Of a stretch of DNA of 64,000 nucleotides, positions 42,123-54,697 are shown in pieces. A model generated the notes under the pieces. The model saw nothing but the letters and a program-made list of their open reading frames with translations, did not search any database and had not been told where the DNA came from. Where the stretch lies: contig JARKIF010000041.1 of assembly GCA_029378245.1 (NCBI GenBank), positions 372,001 to 436,000 on the forward strand, read 5' to 3'. The position numbers were made by a program, and so were the translations under genes. The DNA comes from Roridomyces roridus (Eukaryota > Basidiomycota > Agaricomycetes > Agaricales > Mycenaceae). The first letter of the stretch is position 1. The number at the start of each line of letters is the position of its first letter.

Positions 42123-42828
42123 TCAGAGATTGCCCCTGACAAAGGTAAACCGCTGATGCGCGTTCGTCCCATCGCACGCGGTGAGCAGCGGGAACGTCCC
42201 CGCCAGCCCATCGACCTGGACGCAGAGCCCAAAGTGCGAGCTGGCGATTTGACATCCACTGGCGATGATGCCTCCGGTGGGGATGGGTGGGCCGGGAGCG
42301 GTGCAGGTGGTGCAGCTGAGCTCCCAGTATTGGCGGCTGAAGTAGGCCTGTAAGAACGAGGAAGTAAAAGGAGTAGGAGGATGAACTCACTCGTCCTGCC
42401 CCGAGTCGTCGATCCCGTTGAGCTGCATCACGGGGCGCGAGCGCGGGGGCGAGAACGCGTAGACGACTAGCTCGTGGTTGTTCTGGTCCCTACAAGCCAG
42501 GGTGTATCAGCACGCGATCCCCCAAGGAAATCTAGGTAACAGCAACACACTTGATGAGGTAACTCGTCGGGACGTGCCCCGAGTTCTCGACCAAGAACAG
42601 AGGGTTGAGGTTCGTGTTGATGGCTTCGGTGAAGATCTTGCTGCTGGTTGCGTCGCTGGTGGCGGCAAAACCGTCGCTTCCGGTACCGTACACGATGTTG
42701 ACGGGGATGCCTTGGAAGTTGGGGCTACAGCCTGAGCTGATTTGGCGCCTGGAGACGACGTCCGAGGCCAGGACGGCACCGGAGAAGACACCAGCGAGGA
42801 TGAGGGTAGCAGTGGAGAGAGGGAACAT
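42123..42828 (-). CDS. Secreted protein, family 2 (member A)
   Basis: Three exons (42828-42551, 42489-42391, 42336-42123) give about 196 aa. A signal peptide (MFPLSTATLILAGVFSGAVLAS) precedes RRQISSGCSPNFQGIPVNI. The middle has DQNNHELVVYAFS and the end has SCTTC and FGLCVQVDGLAGTFPLLTAC...HQRFTFV. The last block resembles a ricin-B-type beta-trefoil lobe with its QRF ending, so carbohydrate binding is possible but unproven. Exon 3 is set by the acceptor at 42337, which keeps homology with the paralogue at 60372-61052. A TATA-like CATAAAAAGG lies about 65 bp upstream. Confidence 0.78.
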
Positions 42829-45800
42829 CGCTCGGGAAGGTTCAAAGGAAGAGAACCTGAAGAGGCAGGCTTACAGGTACCCCTTTTTATGCCTCGCAGA
42901 CAGACGTCAAGGATTGGCTGCATTTCAGCGGCCAAGCCACGCCGCCCATAACCTTGAAGTATTGAATTCCTCGACGTTAGAGGGGATTTTGAAGATGGTT
43001 GTCATCCCTCAAGTCTATTGCTCGAGACCAAATGCGTTCGCCCTGGCCTTTTGTTTTACTGCGGATAAGCATCGCTGTGCGTCTCTCTCAGCGAATGTGG
43101 GATTGGAATGGCCCAGTATGCCGTATGGGGACCACAGGAGCCAGTCAGGAAGTCTTCTTGGGCGTAATATGTCTTGCGGGAAGGAGACGGAGAAGCAAGG
43201 GTAAGACAGCAGCGCATGAGTCGAGTTCCAGAGTCCTAGTCCAGACTTTGGCCGGGTTTTACTGCCACATGGTTCAAATCCTGCGTTCAGGAGCCTCGGA
43301 CGAGGTCAGTGAATGAGAACTTGAAAAGAGCGTGCGTCACAGTCTGAGGACGACATCCAGTCATTGCGCAGAACGTGTTCCGAGAGCAGGGCAAGCAGCT
43401 ATTTTGTCCAACGCCAACGCGGGGACTCTCCATTCTTGAGGCGTTACTGAGACTGACAGGCGGCATTAGGATGGTGGACGGTGGTCAGGAAAAAGAACGA
43501 GAAGTTTGTCACATGTGACATGTGCCTGGAAGTGATTGATGATCAATGGATCACATAGTCCGTCTTCTCTCATGCCACCACCGTGACCGCCAGACGATCC
43601 ACAGCGCACTACTACTTATAGCTACATATCTACGCAACCCGCAACGACTTCCCGTTCTATCTGCCCCGATTTCCCACCCAACACGTGGTATGGCGGTCAG
43701 AATGCACTGGATGCAAATTTGTGGATGAAGTATCGGCGAATCGGGCCTCGCCGCCTCGGAATCCGTATACCCTGGCTTTGAACCCCCCGTAATCGTTCTC
43801 TCAGCTCCTTATCACAAGATCCACGGTTGACGATTCCTGCGACAATTTTTCATTTCAAACGCCGCCTTCTGTCCTGTACAGCTCACAAGGATTCAGATTT
43901 GATTTCAGATGGTGTCGTCCCTGTCGCCAAACATTCCATACTCTCAGGCTGTCCGGGTCGCTTCTTCTTCGTCGACTAAAGACTTTCGCCCGACGGTCGT
44001 GATCGCCGTCTCCTCACCGTGAGGTCACCTGTCGTTGGCTCACCTTTGCTGTCCTCTCCTCATATTGCAGACTCGTCCCTGGGTTTGAAACACAAGTTCG
44101 ACGTGAGCATGCGGATCCTCACGAAAGCACCGTCAGAAGTCAGGACATGGATTCAATTGGAATGGCGACGCATCAACGGAACGGGTAAATTCACAACTCA
44201 TTTCGTCCGGCGTTGTCTGCGCAGTCACAGGCAGTCACGGTGCGTACGCCTCCTTCTACCGGCTTCAAAATTCCGTGCCCCCAAACGAATTTTGTGCTCG
44301 AAATAGCCAGGTCCCCCAATAGCTTCACTGTCGCCGAACTTGACTAGTTCTTCGCTGAAGATGTTCGGGCAGGTGATTTTACCTGTCACAGTCGTCGGCT
44401 CGGTTTTCCATCCTCTCGTGATTTACTATATACTCACCCCTGGACTATTGGACAGATCTTTCGACGCAACTCCGACCTCGGCATGTGGATCCTCGCGAAA
44501 GCGCCCCCAGGAGATCAATTCACTTGCGACAGTATCATATACCCCGTCGGTACTGTATTCACGGAGCGACCAGATTCGCCCGTCCGGTGTTGCTTGCATC
44601 GTACGTTATCCTTCCCACTTGTTTTACGTCCTCCTAAAATGAATTTCGTCCTCGAAATAACCAAGTACCAGAATAACATCAAGGTTGCCGGCGGCGATTG
44701 GCCTCTAACTGCCTCTAACTATGGGACTCCGACCGATATCGATTCCCCGAGCCCGAATCCAGGTCGGAGGGTATTTTACCGGTGGCTTGCTGATAATTTC
44801 CCTTGGGTATATCCCGTGGGCGCCCATTGAGTACGACACGTTTCGTCATCTGGACTCGTCGGGTTTATTCAAGGCGCAGTGTTACATCCTTCTGGCCGTT
44901 GCCCATACGGCGATCCACGGCTCAGAGCCCGTGATTCGTGAGAACCGTGCACAGATCGGAGAGACTCACTCCAGCGGTGATATCCGGACTGGGAAATGAC
45001 AACGAGCAACCTCGTCCAGATCTCGAGGCCGGGAACATATCAGCTTCAAGTCGGCTCCAAGGAGTGATGGGGTGGTGCGTTTAATTCTTTTGGTTAATTA
45101 AATACAAGTGGAGCGTTGATACTCTGAACAAATCTTCGGTGGGGACACAGTGTACACAAAAGTTGCAAGGTGGCTGGCGCTGGCGTTGGTGCGCAGTGGC
45201 AACTATGACAACGCCTAGCTGTGCAGTCGACAACAACGATGATGTCATCATCCGGCCAGGACTGACCTTGATCCCATGCACTTTCGGCGACTCGGCGCCC
45301 TTGGGAGTATTGTCGAAGTGGTATGTAAATCCTGAATCAGATACTCACCCGATCTAGGATGGGTTCAAATGTTCAATCCTCGTCTCCTCCACTGGCACCA
45401 CCTGGTCCGCAGCCGGGTTTTCTCGGGTTCAGATCGAGGATCCACGACTTCCCGACAATATAGCATCCGCAGGCGGTAACGAGCGGGCTGAGGCATCCGT
45501 GGATTTGTTGATGCTGAAGCAAAGAGTCTTGGGCGGCACCAAGGTATGTTGAATTTGTTGTCCAAGTAACCTCCACGGAAGCTGACGGTGACATCTACGC
45601 ACCAGCGACCCACTGTGGTTATGTCGGCTTCAATGACCGCGGCATGATCCATCCCGCCGAAAACGCCAAGTTGCGATTTTACTATGATTTCGGAGCGAGA
45701 TACGCCGCAAACCACTTGGAGGCTATCGCTGATAGAACGTCGAATCATTCTATGCCCGGATGTCAAGGTACAGGTGGGCTGCATCGTATTATTCTTGTTC

Positions 45801-47238
45801 AAAGCTGCAGGGCTGATGAAGTTGTTCGGCCTAGCCGGAGCCGGGTCGGCGAACACGCCCTATGTATCTCAAACAGCAATTACTCCATTTGCTTGGGTGA
45901 CTTTCGAAGATGCCTTCTCTCTGCACACCCTTCTGCCGTGTTCATTGTTCATACAATTCGGTGATGTCAGCATGTTCTTTGCGCCGCGAAACGGACCTAA
46001 TCGGTGTCTTTCTGGATCGACTATCTACGATGTCAATCCATCAATTCGACAAGATTACTTCAAGTACTTGGCCTTCAATGCGATATCAGCTTCCGAACGG
46101 CTCCAGGGTAAGCTGCAGAGAGCTGCAGAGTGCGTACATTTCCGGGCACATCGGCGACAAATCAGAATCAGAAATCGAGGTTGAGATAGCTTCGCTGCGA
46201 AGTCTTCGGGACTTTGGATGTATTTATCTTGGCGGTCAACAAATTCACAACGCTGGGGCGCTCAACATCTCTTGGCGACCTTTCCAACGGTGAGTGCGAG
46301 TCGCACTCACGGCATCTCGAGATCATCTTGATCTCGTCTCGCGGCAACACTAAGTGCGACGGAAAAAACGGACGGCTTCGGAAAAACGGACGGCTTTACC
46401 CGTGATTCCTTCTCGTTTGCCCTCCTTCGAGTCGTTTCGACTGTATAATATAAACCCGACGCTGATATCGGCTCCTTAGACCGAATACCCGCGAGGTAAT
46501 TCCTGACACGCCGATGTTTCGCTCCATCAAATCGACTGGATTCAAATGATTCAATCCACTCGTGGGCGCTCGTCGGAGCGCATCCCTGGATGCAGCGTGC
46601 AGCTCGACACCCTGACAGTCTCACTGACGTATTTCACTGTATTTCATCGCCGCCAAGTAACTTGCACCTGATGATGTCTGTTCGCAAGGACGTTACCCTT
46701 CAAGTTCGGTTCAATCGGTCAAGGTCTGATCTCAGCGGAGTCTTTTTGTCACTTGTTTGAAGTGTTCATTTTTCAGAGTGGTACAGCGCTCAATAGTGAC
46801 GTTAAAAGCAGTGGCACTGGCCTTGAAAATCTTTATCACTGACTTTCTGCATTCGGACTGATAGAATCTAGACTCTGGGTTGCCAGGGATTCACCATCCA
46901 GGTACACATACTAGACGAATCCCACCCGCAACTCTCCAGGACTCTCCACAAAACAGACGATCACCATTGATTGAAATCATCGCCAATGCCACGCGAACGG
47001 TGATTGAGGGTACGAAGCGAATTGAATAGAAAAATAAACGAAACGGAACTGGCTCGCGGATGAAACAGTTGTCACTAATTCACACCGAACCCGTTGTCTT
47101 GATCGGAGATTTACCCAATCCACTGTCGGTCCGTTGGCCAAGCTTCCGGGGTAAGCGCGTGTGGTTTAAGTATCTACGCGCGGCCAACAAAGAAGAATCA
47201 CAGTACCCACCCCCGCCCCCGCTCTTTGCTTCAACACG
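42829..47238. other. Long stretch without a confident gene
   Basis: At 43990-44300 and 44350-44700 two diverged tandem copies occur: gcatg.ggatcctc.cgaaagc and gaattt.gt.ctcgaaata are shared. They may be a decayed duplicated gene with no domain I recognise. 45600-46290 has open stretches of unclear meaning. A GGTTCAAATCC box occurs at 43271. 46360-46400 holds a short direct repeat cggaaaaa.cggacggctt. Confidence 0.4.
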
Positions 47239-48464
47239 ATGATTCTCAACTTACCCGTGGAGGACCTCCTCGTCTCGTACCTCGTCGTGACTCTGGGACA
47301 AGCCGACGGCCGCCTTTCATGCAACATTAAACCCAACTTTCGCCAGGACGCGTCATCCGCTGCGCAGGGCAGCAGCGGTATTACCCTCAATCTCGAGAGC
47401 GTGCAGGGGAGTGATGGCGCCTACCAGCTGAGACTGTACGCATCTAGCGACGCCAGCGCGAGTCAGCCTCCGCCGGCGGGGTCGACGTCGACTTCCGATT
47501 CGCTAGGTTTCATGCCTGCTGCTGTCGACGACTGCGGGATGCACGACGCTTCAATGTCGTCGTTTTTCCTCCCAGAACACTTTTCGGCGTTCTCTTCTCA
47601 CAGCACGTCTTCTGACGAAAGCTGTGCGTCTTCTTCTCCTCTTCCGACTTCCTCGCACGGTGCGTTGCCGTGATGGTGAAACCTTTGTGCTTCCAACTGA
47701 GATCAAACAGGCTTTCCCACTCCATCTTCCTCGGCCGAATATGAACTCGAGCTTTGCGGGGAGCCGAGCAGTTTTGATTATGACTTTATGTCAACGGATT
47801 GGGATGCGGAGAAACATTTAGAGGGTGAGTCGATTGCTTTGCGGCGATATCTCTTTTTCTTAATTGGCATTCAGTACCGAGGATCGCGCACAACGATAGC
47901 GGCGCTCTTTTGACGACGATTGCTCCTGAGCAAACACTGTCCCCACTGTGTTTCATATACGACGAACTACAGCCGACGTCCACCGACGTGTCAGCCCTGC
48001 CCACCAGAGCCAACACGCCGAGCCCTCTCTCGTCGTCATGTGCACTCACAACATTCCTTCCCACACCGCCTCCATCCGACTTTGAATCCGACGCCACCAA
48101 CAACTCAGAAAGGAGCGGCGATTCCAAAACCCGGCGCGCCGCTCAATACCCATGCCTCTCCCCAGGCTGCGACCGCGTCTTAACCTCACTCTACACCCGT
48201 CAAGTCCACATGGGCACCCACCGCCCGAAAGTGCGCAAAACTTTCCTCTGTACGTTTGGTTGCGGCGAAGCCTTCACAAGGCAGCACGATCGGCAACGGC
48301 ATGAAGTCGCGCTGCATGAGAAACAGTGCCAGCATGTGTGTGCGCGGTGCAGGAGGTTCTTTTCCAGTGAGAAGATGTTGGAGAGGCATGTTTGTCGGAG
48401 GTTGCGGCATCCCACTGGGACGGAGGATGGGGCGATTCAGTGGGCGCCGATAGCGGATAAGTAA
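47239..48464 (+). CDS. C2H2 zinc-finger protein (putative transcription factor)
   Basis: Three exons (47239-47659, 47711-47824, 47875-48464) encode 374 aa; introns are GT-AG. The N-terminal 280 residues are Ser/Pro-rich and acidic. C2H2-type fingers follow: YPCLSPGCDRVLTSLYTRQV with HMGTH, then FLCTFGCGEAFTRQHDRQRH with EVALH, and a degenerate third, HVCARCRRFFSSEKMLERH. This layout (short cluster at the C-terminus) is usual for basidiomycete regulators. DNA binding in the nucleus is inferred. No frameshift. Confidence 0.83.
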
Positions 48465-48852
48465 GCCTTGATGATTTGATGAACCGTGACGCTTGGCTCG
48501 TATAGAACGCCCCGGGGTATAGTGTAGATTATTCACTCTTATTGTAGTAATTATTAAACCATGTATCTAACATTATTGTCTGGATGCGTCTGGCATTCGT
48601 GAACTCACCGACAGCTCGCTGCATGTGCTTCTGACACTGACACCGAAGGGCCAAGGCCAAGCCTTCAATGAATGTTGGCCAAGCCCATGATAAAGTTCGG
48701 ATCGCCATACACTGCGTTCAGATTGCCCACGCTATCCGCCACTATTTCCAGACCGATCGGTGCCAAGAACAACCCTGGAAATTACCGACGCCAGGTCCAA
48801 CCCGGGTCCAAAGCACTTCGAAATCGAACTACGCACTTGTCTCCTGCGACTG

Positions 48853-49300
48853 ATACTCAACATCCGGCAATCTCGCTGTGACCTGCTTCCCAAAGGCTCC
48901 AATCGCACTGCTCCTGTTGCACGTCTTCTCCTGGAAGTCAAAATCCAGACACCGCAGGGCAGGGAGGTACGCGATCCATGCCAAGGCACGGAACCCATCC
49001 TCAACCGACCGACAAGTCACAGTAAGCGATGTGATGCAATTGATTGTCTTCAACAGCGCCTTCAACTCGTCGTCGTCCTCCACAGCGCATTAAAGATGTG
49101 CGTCCCCGTGCGAGTGCTACATTATGAGGCGCAGGCTGAGCGCAAACATGGGGTGGAGAGCCGCCGAGGAGGAGGATGTGCGTCTGTAGGACAGTTGGAA
49201 GTGATCGCGCTGGGGCAAGTTGAGTCTCGCATAGGCTTCGCCGCCCACGAGTCCTTCCTTGATTCCAGCGGCTTCTTGATACTAGCCAAAGAAAGAAATG
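48853..49300 (-). pseudogene. C-terminal F-box gene fragment
   Basis: This reads DDELKALLKTINCITSLTVT...LPDVEYQSQETSA with a stop, over 80% identical to the end of the 39915-41336 gene. Upstream of it, homology continues with broken frames to about 49300 and then stops. The F-box itself is missing. Confidence 0.8.
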
Positions 49301-49352
49301 GTTCTCCACAGAAACGTCACGCGCACGGAGCCGAGCTCCACAAAACATGAAG

Positions 49353-50392
49353 GGACTGAAAACCAATTCTGTGATGATGAGCAGAGGCAGTGGTCAAACA
49401 ACAGAAATTTGTGTATGCCAACCGACAGAACGGTTCGACATCAAGGAAATTGAAACTTGTAAATTCCGAGAGTCCTCAGTCAGTCAACGCGCCTTCACAA
49501 ACGCCTCCGGATCGTGCAGGGTAGGAAATTTGATAAAGAGCCCGAACTTAACCCAATCTGACAGCCGGCGCTCACTTGAGCCCTGGGGCTCAGATGAAGC
49601 ACTCTCCGAGCTCAAGTCGGGGTTCCGCAAATGCATATCGGTCGGGTTTCCTCTTGGTGCCCTGCAACAACCTGTGCGAGCCTGTACGAGAAGTGGGAGA
49701 GGTAATTAAATAATTCGCACGTACGCAAACGACGGCAGCCAGGCGGTGCTCTCTTCACATTAGCTCGCCGCCACTAGGGCGCCGACGGAATTGATTGGTA
49801 TGCGACCAAATTCCACCGCGCCCGTCGAAAGATAAGACTCGGGGAGGAATCACTCCAACGGCCGCACCAAGGCCACACGGATCTCCAATCCACAGCCGAG
49901 CAGTATAAATATATCCAGTGAGTATTCTGAAAGCGGGATGCCAACGAGAGAAAACTGGCGCCGGAGTCAGGAAACGGTACCATTGAATGATAATGACCAG
50001 ATGATCCAGGATGGGACCGCAGGCGATGTTGTATCATGGCCGAGTACGACTCGAACTGCGCTCCATTCCCTTTGATGGTTGCAGGGCATTAACGTATTTA
50101 TCAATCCAACAAGAGTATTCCATCCAGAGTGAGACTACGCCTACCGGCTGTACACCGGAAGCTCATTCTCAGGCGGAAGGTCGAATTCGGGGCGTAGGAT
50201 CTCGTTGTACGTGGGCGGGTCGACAGGGTATACGGACCCCAGTAAATCTTCGACCACAAGTCGCTCGCAGACTCGTCCGTGGACGTCAAAGAATCCGACT
50301 GCCGTGAAATATGAGATGGGCGCTAAGATAAAAGATTGATTCGCGCACCGTGCGGATTGAATAACGCTACCCTCTCGAGTTCAACGGCATGA
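49353..50392. other. Non-coding part of the duplication arm
   Basis: 49530-49790 mirrors 37870-38130. No domain-bearing frame was identified between 49790 and 50392. Confidence 0.4.
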
Positions 50393-51424
50393 TTGTGATG
50401 ATGCGGGCAGTTCTCCATCCCTAGGACGCGTGAGCATTAACTGACGGAACGAGAATCCAAACGCACCAACGAGCGCAATCGTCACGTAGGCCCAGGTCAC
50501 CCCAAGCAACTCGAGCTCAAACTCATCCATATCCATCGCCTCCCCATCCAAAAACACTAACAGACTCAGCTTGGGCATCCCCGGCGTCGGCTGCCACCCA
50601 TAAACGGAATCCCACCGCCCATGCCCGTGTTCCTTGTTTTGGTACTCAAAGTACCGCCGCTTGACGACCTCCCAGCCTTGCATGACCTGCGTGTTGCCTC
50701 CGAGCTTGACTTTGGTGGACCAGTCGCCGGAAAAGTTGGTCGCGGAGAGAGGCCCGATGTAGTGATGGCAACCTGCCTCGCATTGCGCTCGTTCCCGCGT
50801 TGGATAATGGCCAGCCTGTTCCGTGTGATATTGAGCGGACGTAGCATCGGGGGGCGTTGCACGCCACTCGGCATGTCGCCGTTATTAAGCACGTAGTAAA
50901 GTCGTTTCTCCTCTCCCAATAGGATCCCTCTGGGTATGGCTGTGCTAGTCGGCGGTCGTAGATCCAAAGTGAGGGAAGGGGACTCAGGTACCCCTTGCGC
51001 ACACGCTTCTCGAAAGTGCCCGGCGAGTTGAAAGCGAGGGCTTCCCAGTGTCGCTGCATCCGCGTCGCGATGATGTAGCGCATGGCCAGTTGGTACGTCT
51101 CGGATTCCGGTGGGCCCCACTTCCGTTGCATTGCGGCGTCGGCACGCACGAGGCTGTCTTCCATGCTCAGCGACTCTTTCGCAAACCATCTTCGTAGCCA
51201 GCCGACTGTAGACTTGAGTGGAAGATATGGGAGCTGAAAAAATACTCACCGTCCTCATTCTTCTTCGGGGGACCTTCAAGAAGCTTCTTCTCTTCCTGCG
51301 CTGCAGCGACCATGGCTCGCTCTTTGGCAAACAGTTGGAGGACCCCTCCTGGCTGTTGGGCAAGAGGCTTGCTTGAAGAGGAAGGAGCTAGATATGCTGG
51401 AGGGGAGTCGGTGGTGGAAGCCAT
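50393..51424 (-). pseudogene. Frameshifted membrane-protein gene of a mushroom-expanded family
   Basis: It starts at ATG 51424 (MASTTDSPPAYLAP), has an intron near 51250-51190, then MEDSLVRADAAMQRKWGPPE...LPSLWIYDRRLAQPYPEGS. The frame then shifts to EEKRLYYVLNNGD...LAIIQRGNER, then shifts again to CEAGCHHYIGPLSATNFSGD and KRRYFEYQNKEHGHGRWD, ending with a hydrophobic segment (TWAYVTIALVGAFGFSF). The pieces are colinear with a protein family I recall from Mycena-like genomes. Two frame changes without intron signals indicate a pseudogene. Confidence 0.65.
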
Positions 51425-51759
51425 TCCGAGAGAGCAGTGCGCCAGCGGAGTGAGTAAGTAGTCAGTAGCGGGAGGCAAGGGATGACGGCCATTCAATGCG
51501 TGAGATCCAAGTCAGCTCGGAACAAGAAATCGGAACATCCGGCACGGCAGCAATCCCCTTCCTTACCAACCACACACAAGCTCTGGCCGTGTGCTCCTCG
51601 TCTCCAGCTCCCGTGCTGTCCTTGGACTCAACGAGATTCATGATCGAATACATCGTCACCTCCAGCTACCACCTCAGCGAATTTACTTGTCCCGGCGTGA
51701 TCGAGACCGAGCCTTGCGGAGCGGCCCGCTTCTCCCATGCCGGGCTGGGATGGCCTACT

Positions 51760-52745
51760 TATTGGACAGCTTTCCTCTCTCATCCGATTTGTCCCTCATA
51801 TGTGTCTGTAGTCTTCCATTGTGGCCGCCGAGGATTCACTATCTACTGCCAGGAGCTCGGAGGGAGAATCCAAGTATCGTCTCTGCAACACTCCGTGTGC
51901 TTGGATGCCTAGTACAGCCTTAACGTGATGCCTCAGAGCCCGATTCAGGACGAAATTCCGGCTGTACAACGGCGAACGCACGCTCGCCCTGCGCACTCGA
52001 GGAGTCGAGCTCCACAAGACGCTGCATCCAGCATCAACGACCCGCAAGCTCCACCAGAGATACACTAGGTATGTGCAATTTGCGTGTTGCAAAGCTACTT
52101 GCATCTGAGCATCCCATCGGACTTCAAGCTATGCAACGTCGATGTCTTGTCGAGATCCACTTGAGTCCAGACGTCGACCACAAACGTTCTTCTAATCGAC
52201 GCTCCTCGAATTATCTCGCTGCATTCCCTACCTCCGCGGAGTCTACTCTACTCTTCCGTGCTTCTAGTGTGTCGCTGCGCTCCTTGTACCTTTCTTCTAC
52301 TAGGTTCTAGAACACATCCTCTCCTCTGCCAGGGAAACCGCTAGCAAAATCATGCTCGTTACGACTGTAGCTCCGCCCTGACGCTGGGTTTATGCGCTGA
52401 TAACAAGAGCGCTGCTTCTCTGGTGCGACGATACGGACCCTCGAGGCGTCATACATGACAACAATATGGGGTCTACGAGCAGTCGGGCGAGCAAAATTAA
52501 ATCTCCGCTTTCGAGAAGATTTTGTCCCGGGATCAAGTTACTAGCTGCCCTGTCCATGGTCATTGATGCGACACTTCTCTGGTGCGACAAGACGGAGAAT
52601 GCGCGGGCCTACGAGCAGTCGGGGAGAGCAAAATCAAATTCCCGCTTTCGAGAAAGGTTCGATTTCGTCCCAGGATCAAATTTACTAGCTGCCCTGTCCA
52701 TGGCATCTGTCTTCCACGCGCGACGCGACGGTCTATCATTAACCC
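51760..52745 (+). repeat. Family-1 upstream cassette without a gene (copy B)
   Basis: The order of blocks equals that upstream of members B and C, down to ttactagctgccctgtccatgg and the following cgcgcgacgcg. A part is repeated in tandem (52380-52560 and 52600-52745). No MFSKL-type coding exon follows, so this is an orphan promoter copy. Confidence 0.65.
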
Positions 52746-52999
52746 AAGACGCGCAGAACGAAAATAGTCAAGGTCTAGGGCAAAGTTGGAACGTCGATAC
52801 CGTGGACTGGACCTTTTCCCAGCGGTGAATCGCGCGCATATTCGCATCTAAAAGACTAGGCGGGTCCTGTTATTGGATGAGCTATGTCCAAGGAGCTGCG
52901 GAATTTCGTCTCGACTGCATCTCTGAGGTGTCTAGCCATCCAAGCACAGGCGAGATACTTGGATTCCATGCAACGCAATGCAGATGACCAGACGGGCTT

Positions 53000-53097
53000 C
53001 ATTCCTGACTCCGGCTCTTCGCATCCCGAAATCTCAAACCTCGCATCGGCAACCAGTGTGCTGATCTTGCCCCATTGTGTGCGCCGACAAAACAATG
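53000..53097 (-). pseudogene. Internal Tdp1 fragment
   Basis: The minus strand matches Tdp1 exon 5 around FCRRTQWGKMSTLVAD (near 34950-35040) with a frame break after it. No neighbouring Tdp1 exons are present. Confidence 0.7.
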
Positions 53098-53496
53098 TCT
53101 ACATTATTAAGAGTGGCCCACTTCTTCATAGTGGATACTCGATAATTCAAAGTTCAAAACGCTCTTCACATACATAAAGTGGCTTCATCAAAATGGTCAA
53201 CTTTCAACGCTCTCCCAGGTAGCGGGCTCTGCCACTCGTCGGCCTTACTCGCCTTATTAGTTCAAGCTGTCAGCAAATTTGGAATGCCTCGTGGCAGCGC
53301 GTGCACTTACACCTTGCCCGACCCAAGAGATCACCGGATCAGAAATTGATGAGATCGGGTGGGGAGGGGAGGGAGGGTCTGAGCATCCTTAATTCACTTT
53401 TTTTCATAGTGTTCCAGGCCTCTCGGGCAGGCTTCCTGAGGCCTGTCCGGGGTCATTCAAAGTGCTTCTTGCAAGAATAGTAGGGAGGGAAAGGGA
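53098..53496. other. Intergenic, no gene seen
   Basis: A short spacer between the Tdp1 scrap and the 5'-truncated F-box copy. No recognisable feature. Confidence 0.35.
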
Positions 53497-54653
53497 CGCG
53501 CACGAGCGTGATTTCTCGGTACCGAAAGCTGTCAAGTCGCAGTGGAGGATGCACCATGAATTTGGAGTGCATTGTCTGCCATGGCGCTCAAAGCACCTGC
53601 GGGCGGGTCGAGATCATGTCGCAGGGCAGGTTCTTCGAGGGTCGCGCTGCAGAAGTCGCTGGGTGGAATCGATTTACCAGGCCCGCCGCGTCGAATAAGA
53701 TGTCTTTGTTCCGAAAACGCCGAACAACCCAAATGACACCTCAGCCGGGGCCCGTAGGAGCTCCGTTCGGCTACACGGGTGTCGACCTCCATCATATCTA
53801 CTCAGTCTCGATGTATTCGCTGTCGGATCCAAACCCAGATTCGACAAAGGCATACAACACGCTCTTTGTGTTCAACGGCGACCTCGTGGAGACTCTGGAT
53901 CTCACCACGAGTCACCTCCCTGCGACTCTCCTCTCCGATGTCCTGCCCATGCTGGACTTGCCCGCTCTGACGCACGTTATCGTTCCCTCGGGAGTAGAGC
54001 CTGCGTCCATGACGGATTTCCTCCTCCACCATCCAAAGCTCGAGGTTTTCGAACTCGAACACGCGGACTGCTATATGCCGAGCCTGCTTCACGACTCGGA
54101 TATCGCGAGGATTGTGCGCGCGCTGACGACGCTAGGATCCTCTCCGTCCCTTTCAACGCTCAGCTTGACGATCTACCCCCACAAATCCGATCGCGAGCGT
54201 CTGGCGGAACTTAGCCCGGGGCTAAACGCCATTGCTCAGCGGCCCATGGACTCGCCGCCGATATTCCTAGCGCTCAAAATTATGGACGTGGACCACTCCA
54301 GCCCCCATATTACGATCCGTCGTATCCCCAGCGCCAGCTTCTTCGCCCTCGACGACAAAGCCTCCGCGATCACCCGCTCTCTACATTGCATCCACGAAGC
54401 AAAAATCATATCCTCCTCCCGGGAAACAGCTACTGCGACCCTTACCTGGCTCGCGCTGTTCCCTGCGCTGAGAAAAGTGACGCTCCACGTGTATGAGGAT
54501 GAGTATTTGGAGATGTTGGAACCAATACCGGATGCTGCTGCAAAGCGGGAGGCGTATGATGCGTTGAGGCGGCTGGCTGAGGGGATGCTTCGGGGTGTTG
54601 AGGTTGAGGTGCGGTTGGGTTGTTCCTTTGGGTATAATGATATGAGCCCGTGA
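53497..54653 (+). pseudogene. 5'-truncated F-box gene (copy III)
   Basis: Homology to the intact 23982-25601 gene begins at HERDFSVP, well after the F-box, and passes two single-base losses near 53565 and 53615. It is then clean from RVEIMSQGRFFEGRAA to the common end GCSFGYNDMSP. The long 3' frame is still open and under visible conservation, but without an F-box or start it is probably not functional. Confidence 0.78.
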
Positions 54654-54697
54654 AAGTTTCGGGGCTATGTAGTAGAGTAGAATTGGATGGCCTGCAC

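Larger units (their letters stand above)
48590..51424. repeat. Inverted segmental duplication, right arm
   Basis: In reverse order and orientation it repeats 37360-41930: the membrane-protein pseudogene, the 49530-49790 block, the F-box C-terminus and the downstream 48590-48675 block. The left arm has about 1.7 kb of extra sequence (38.15-39.85 kb) and the right arm lost most of the F-box gene. Confidence 0.65.

Noticed and set aside
53400..53500. A possible F-box exon upstream of the 53.5-kb copy
   Set aside because: No FPxELW-type motif occurs in any plus-strand frame before 53497. Homology to the parent gene starts after the F-box.
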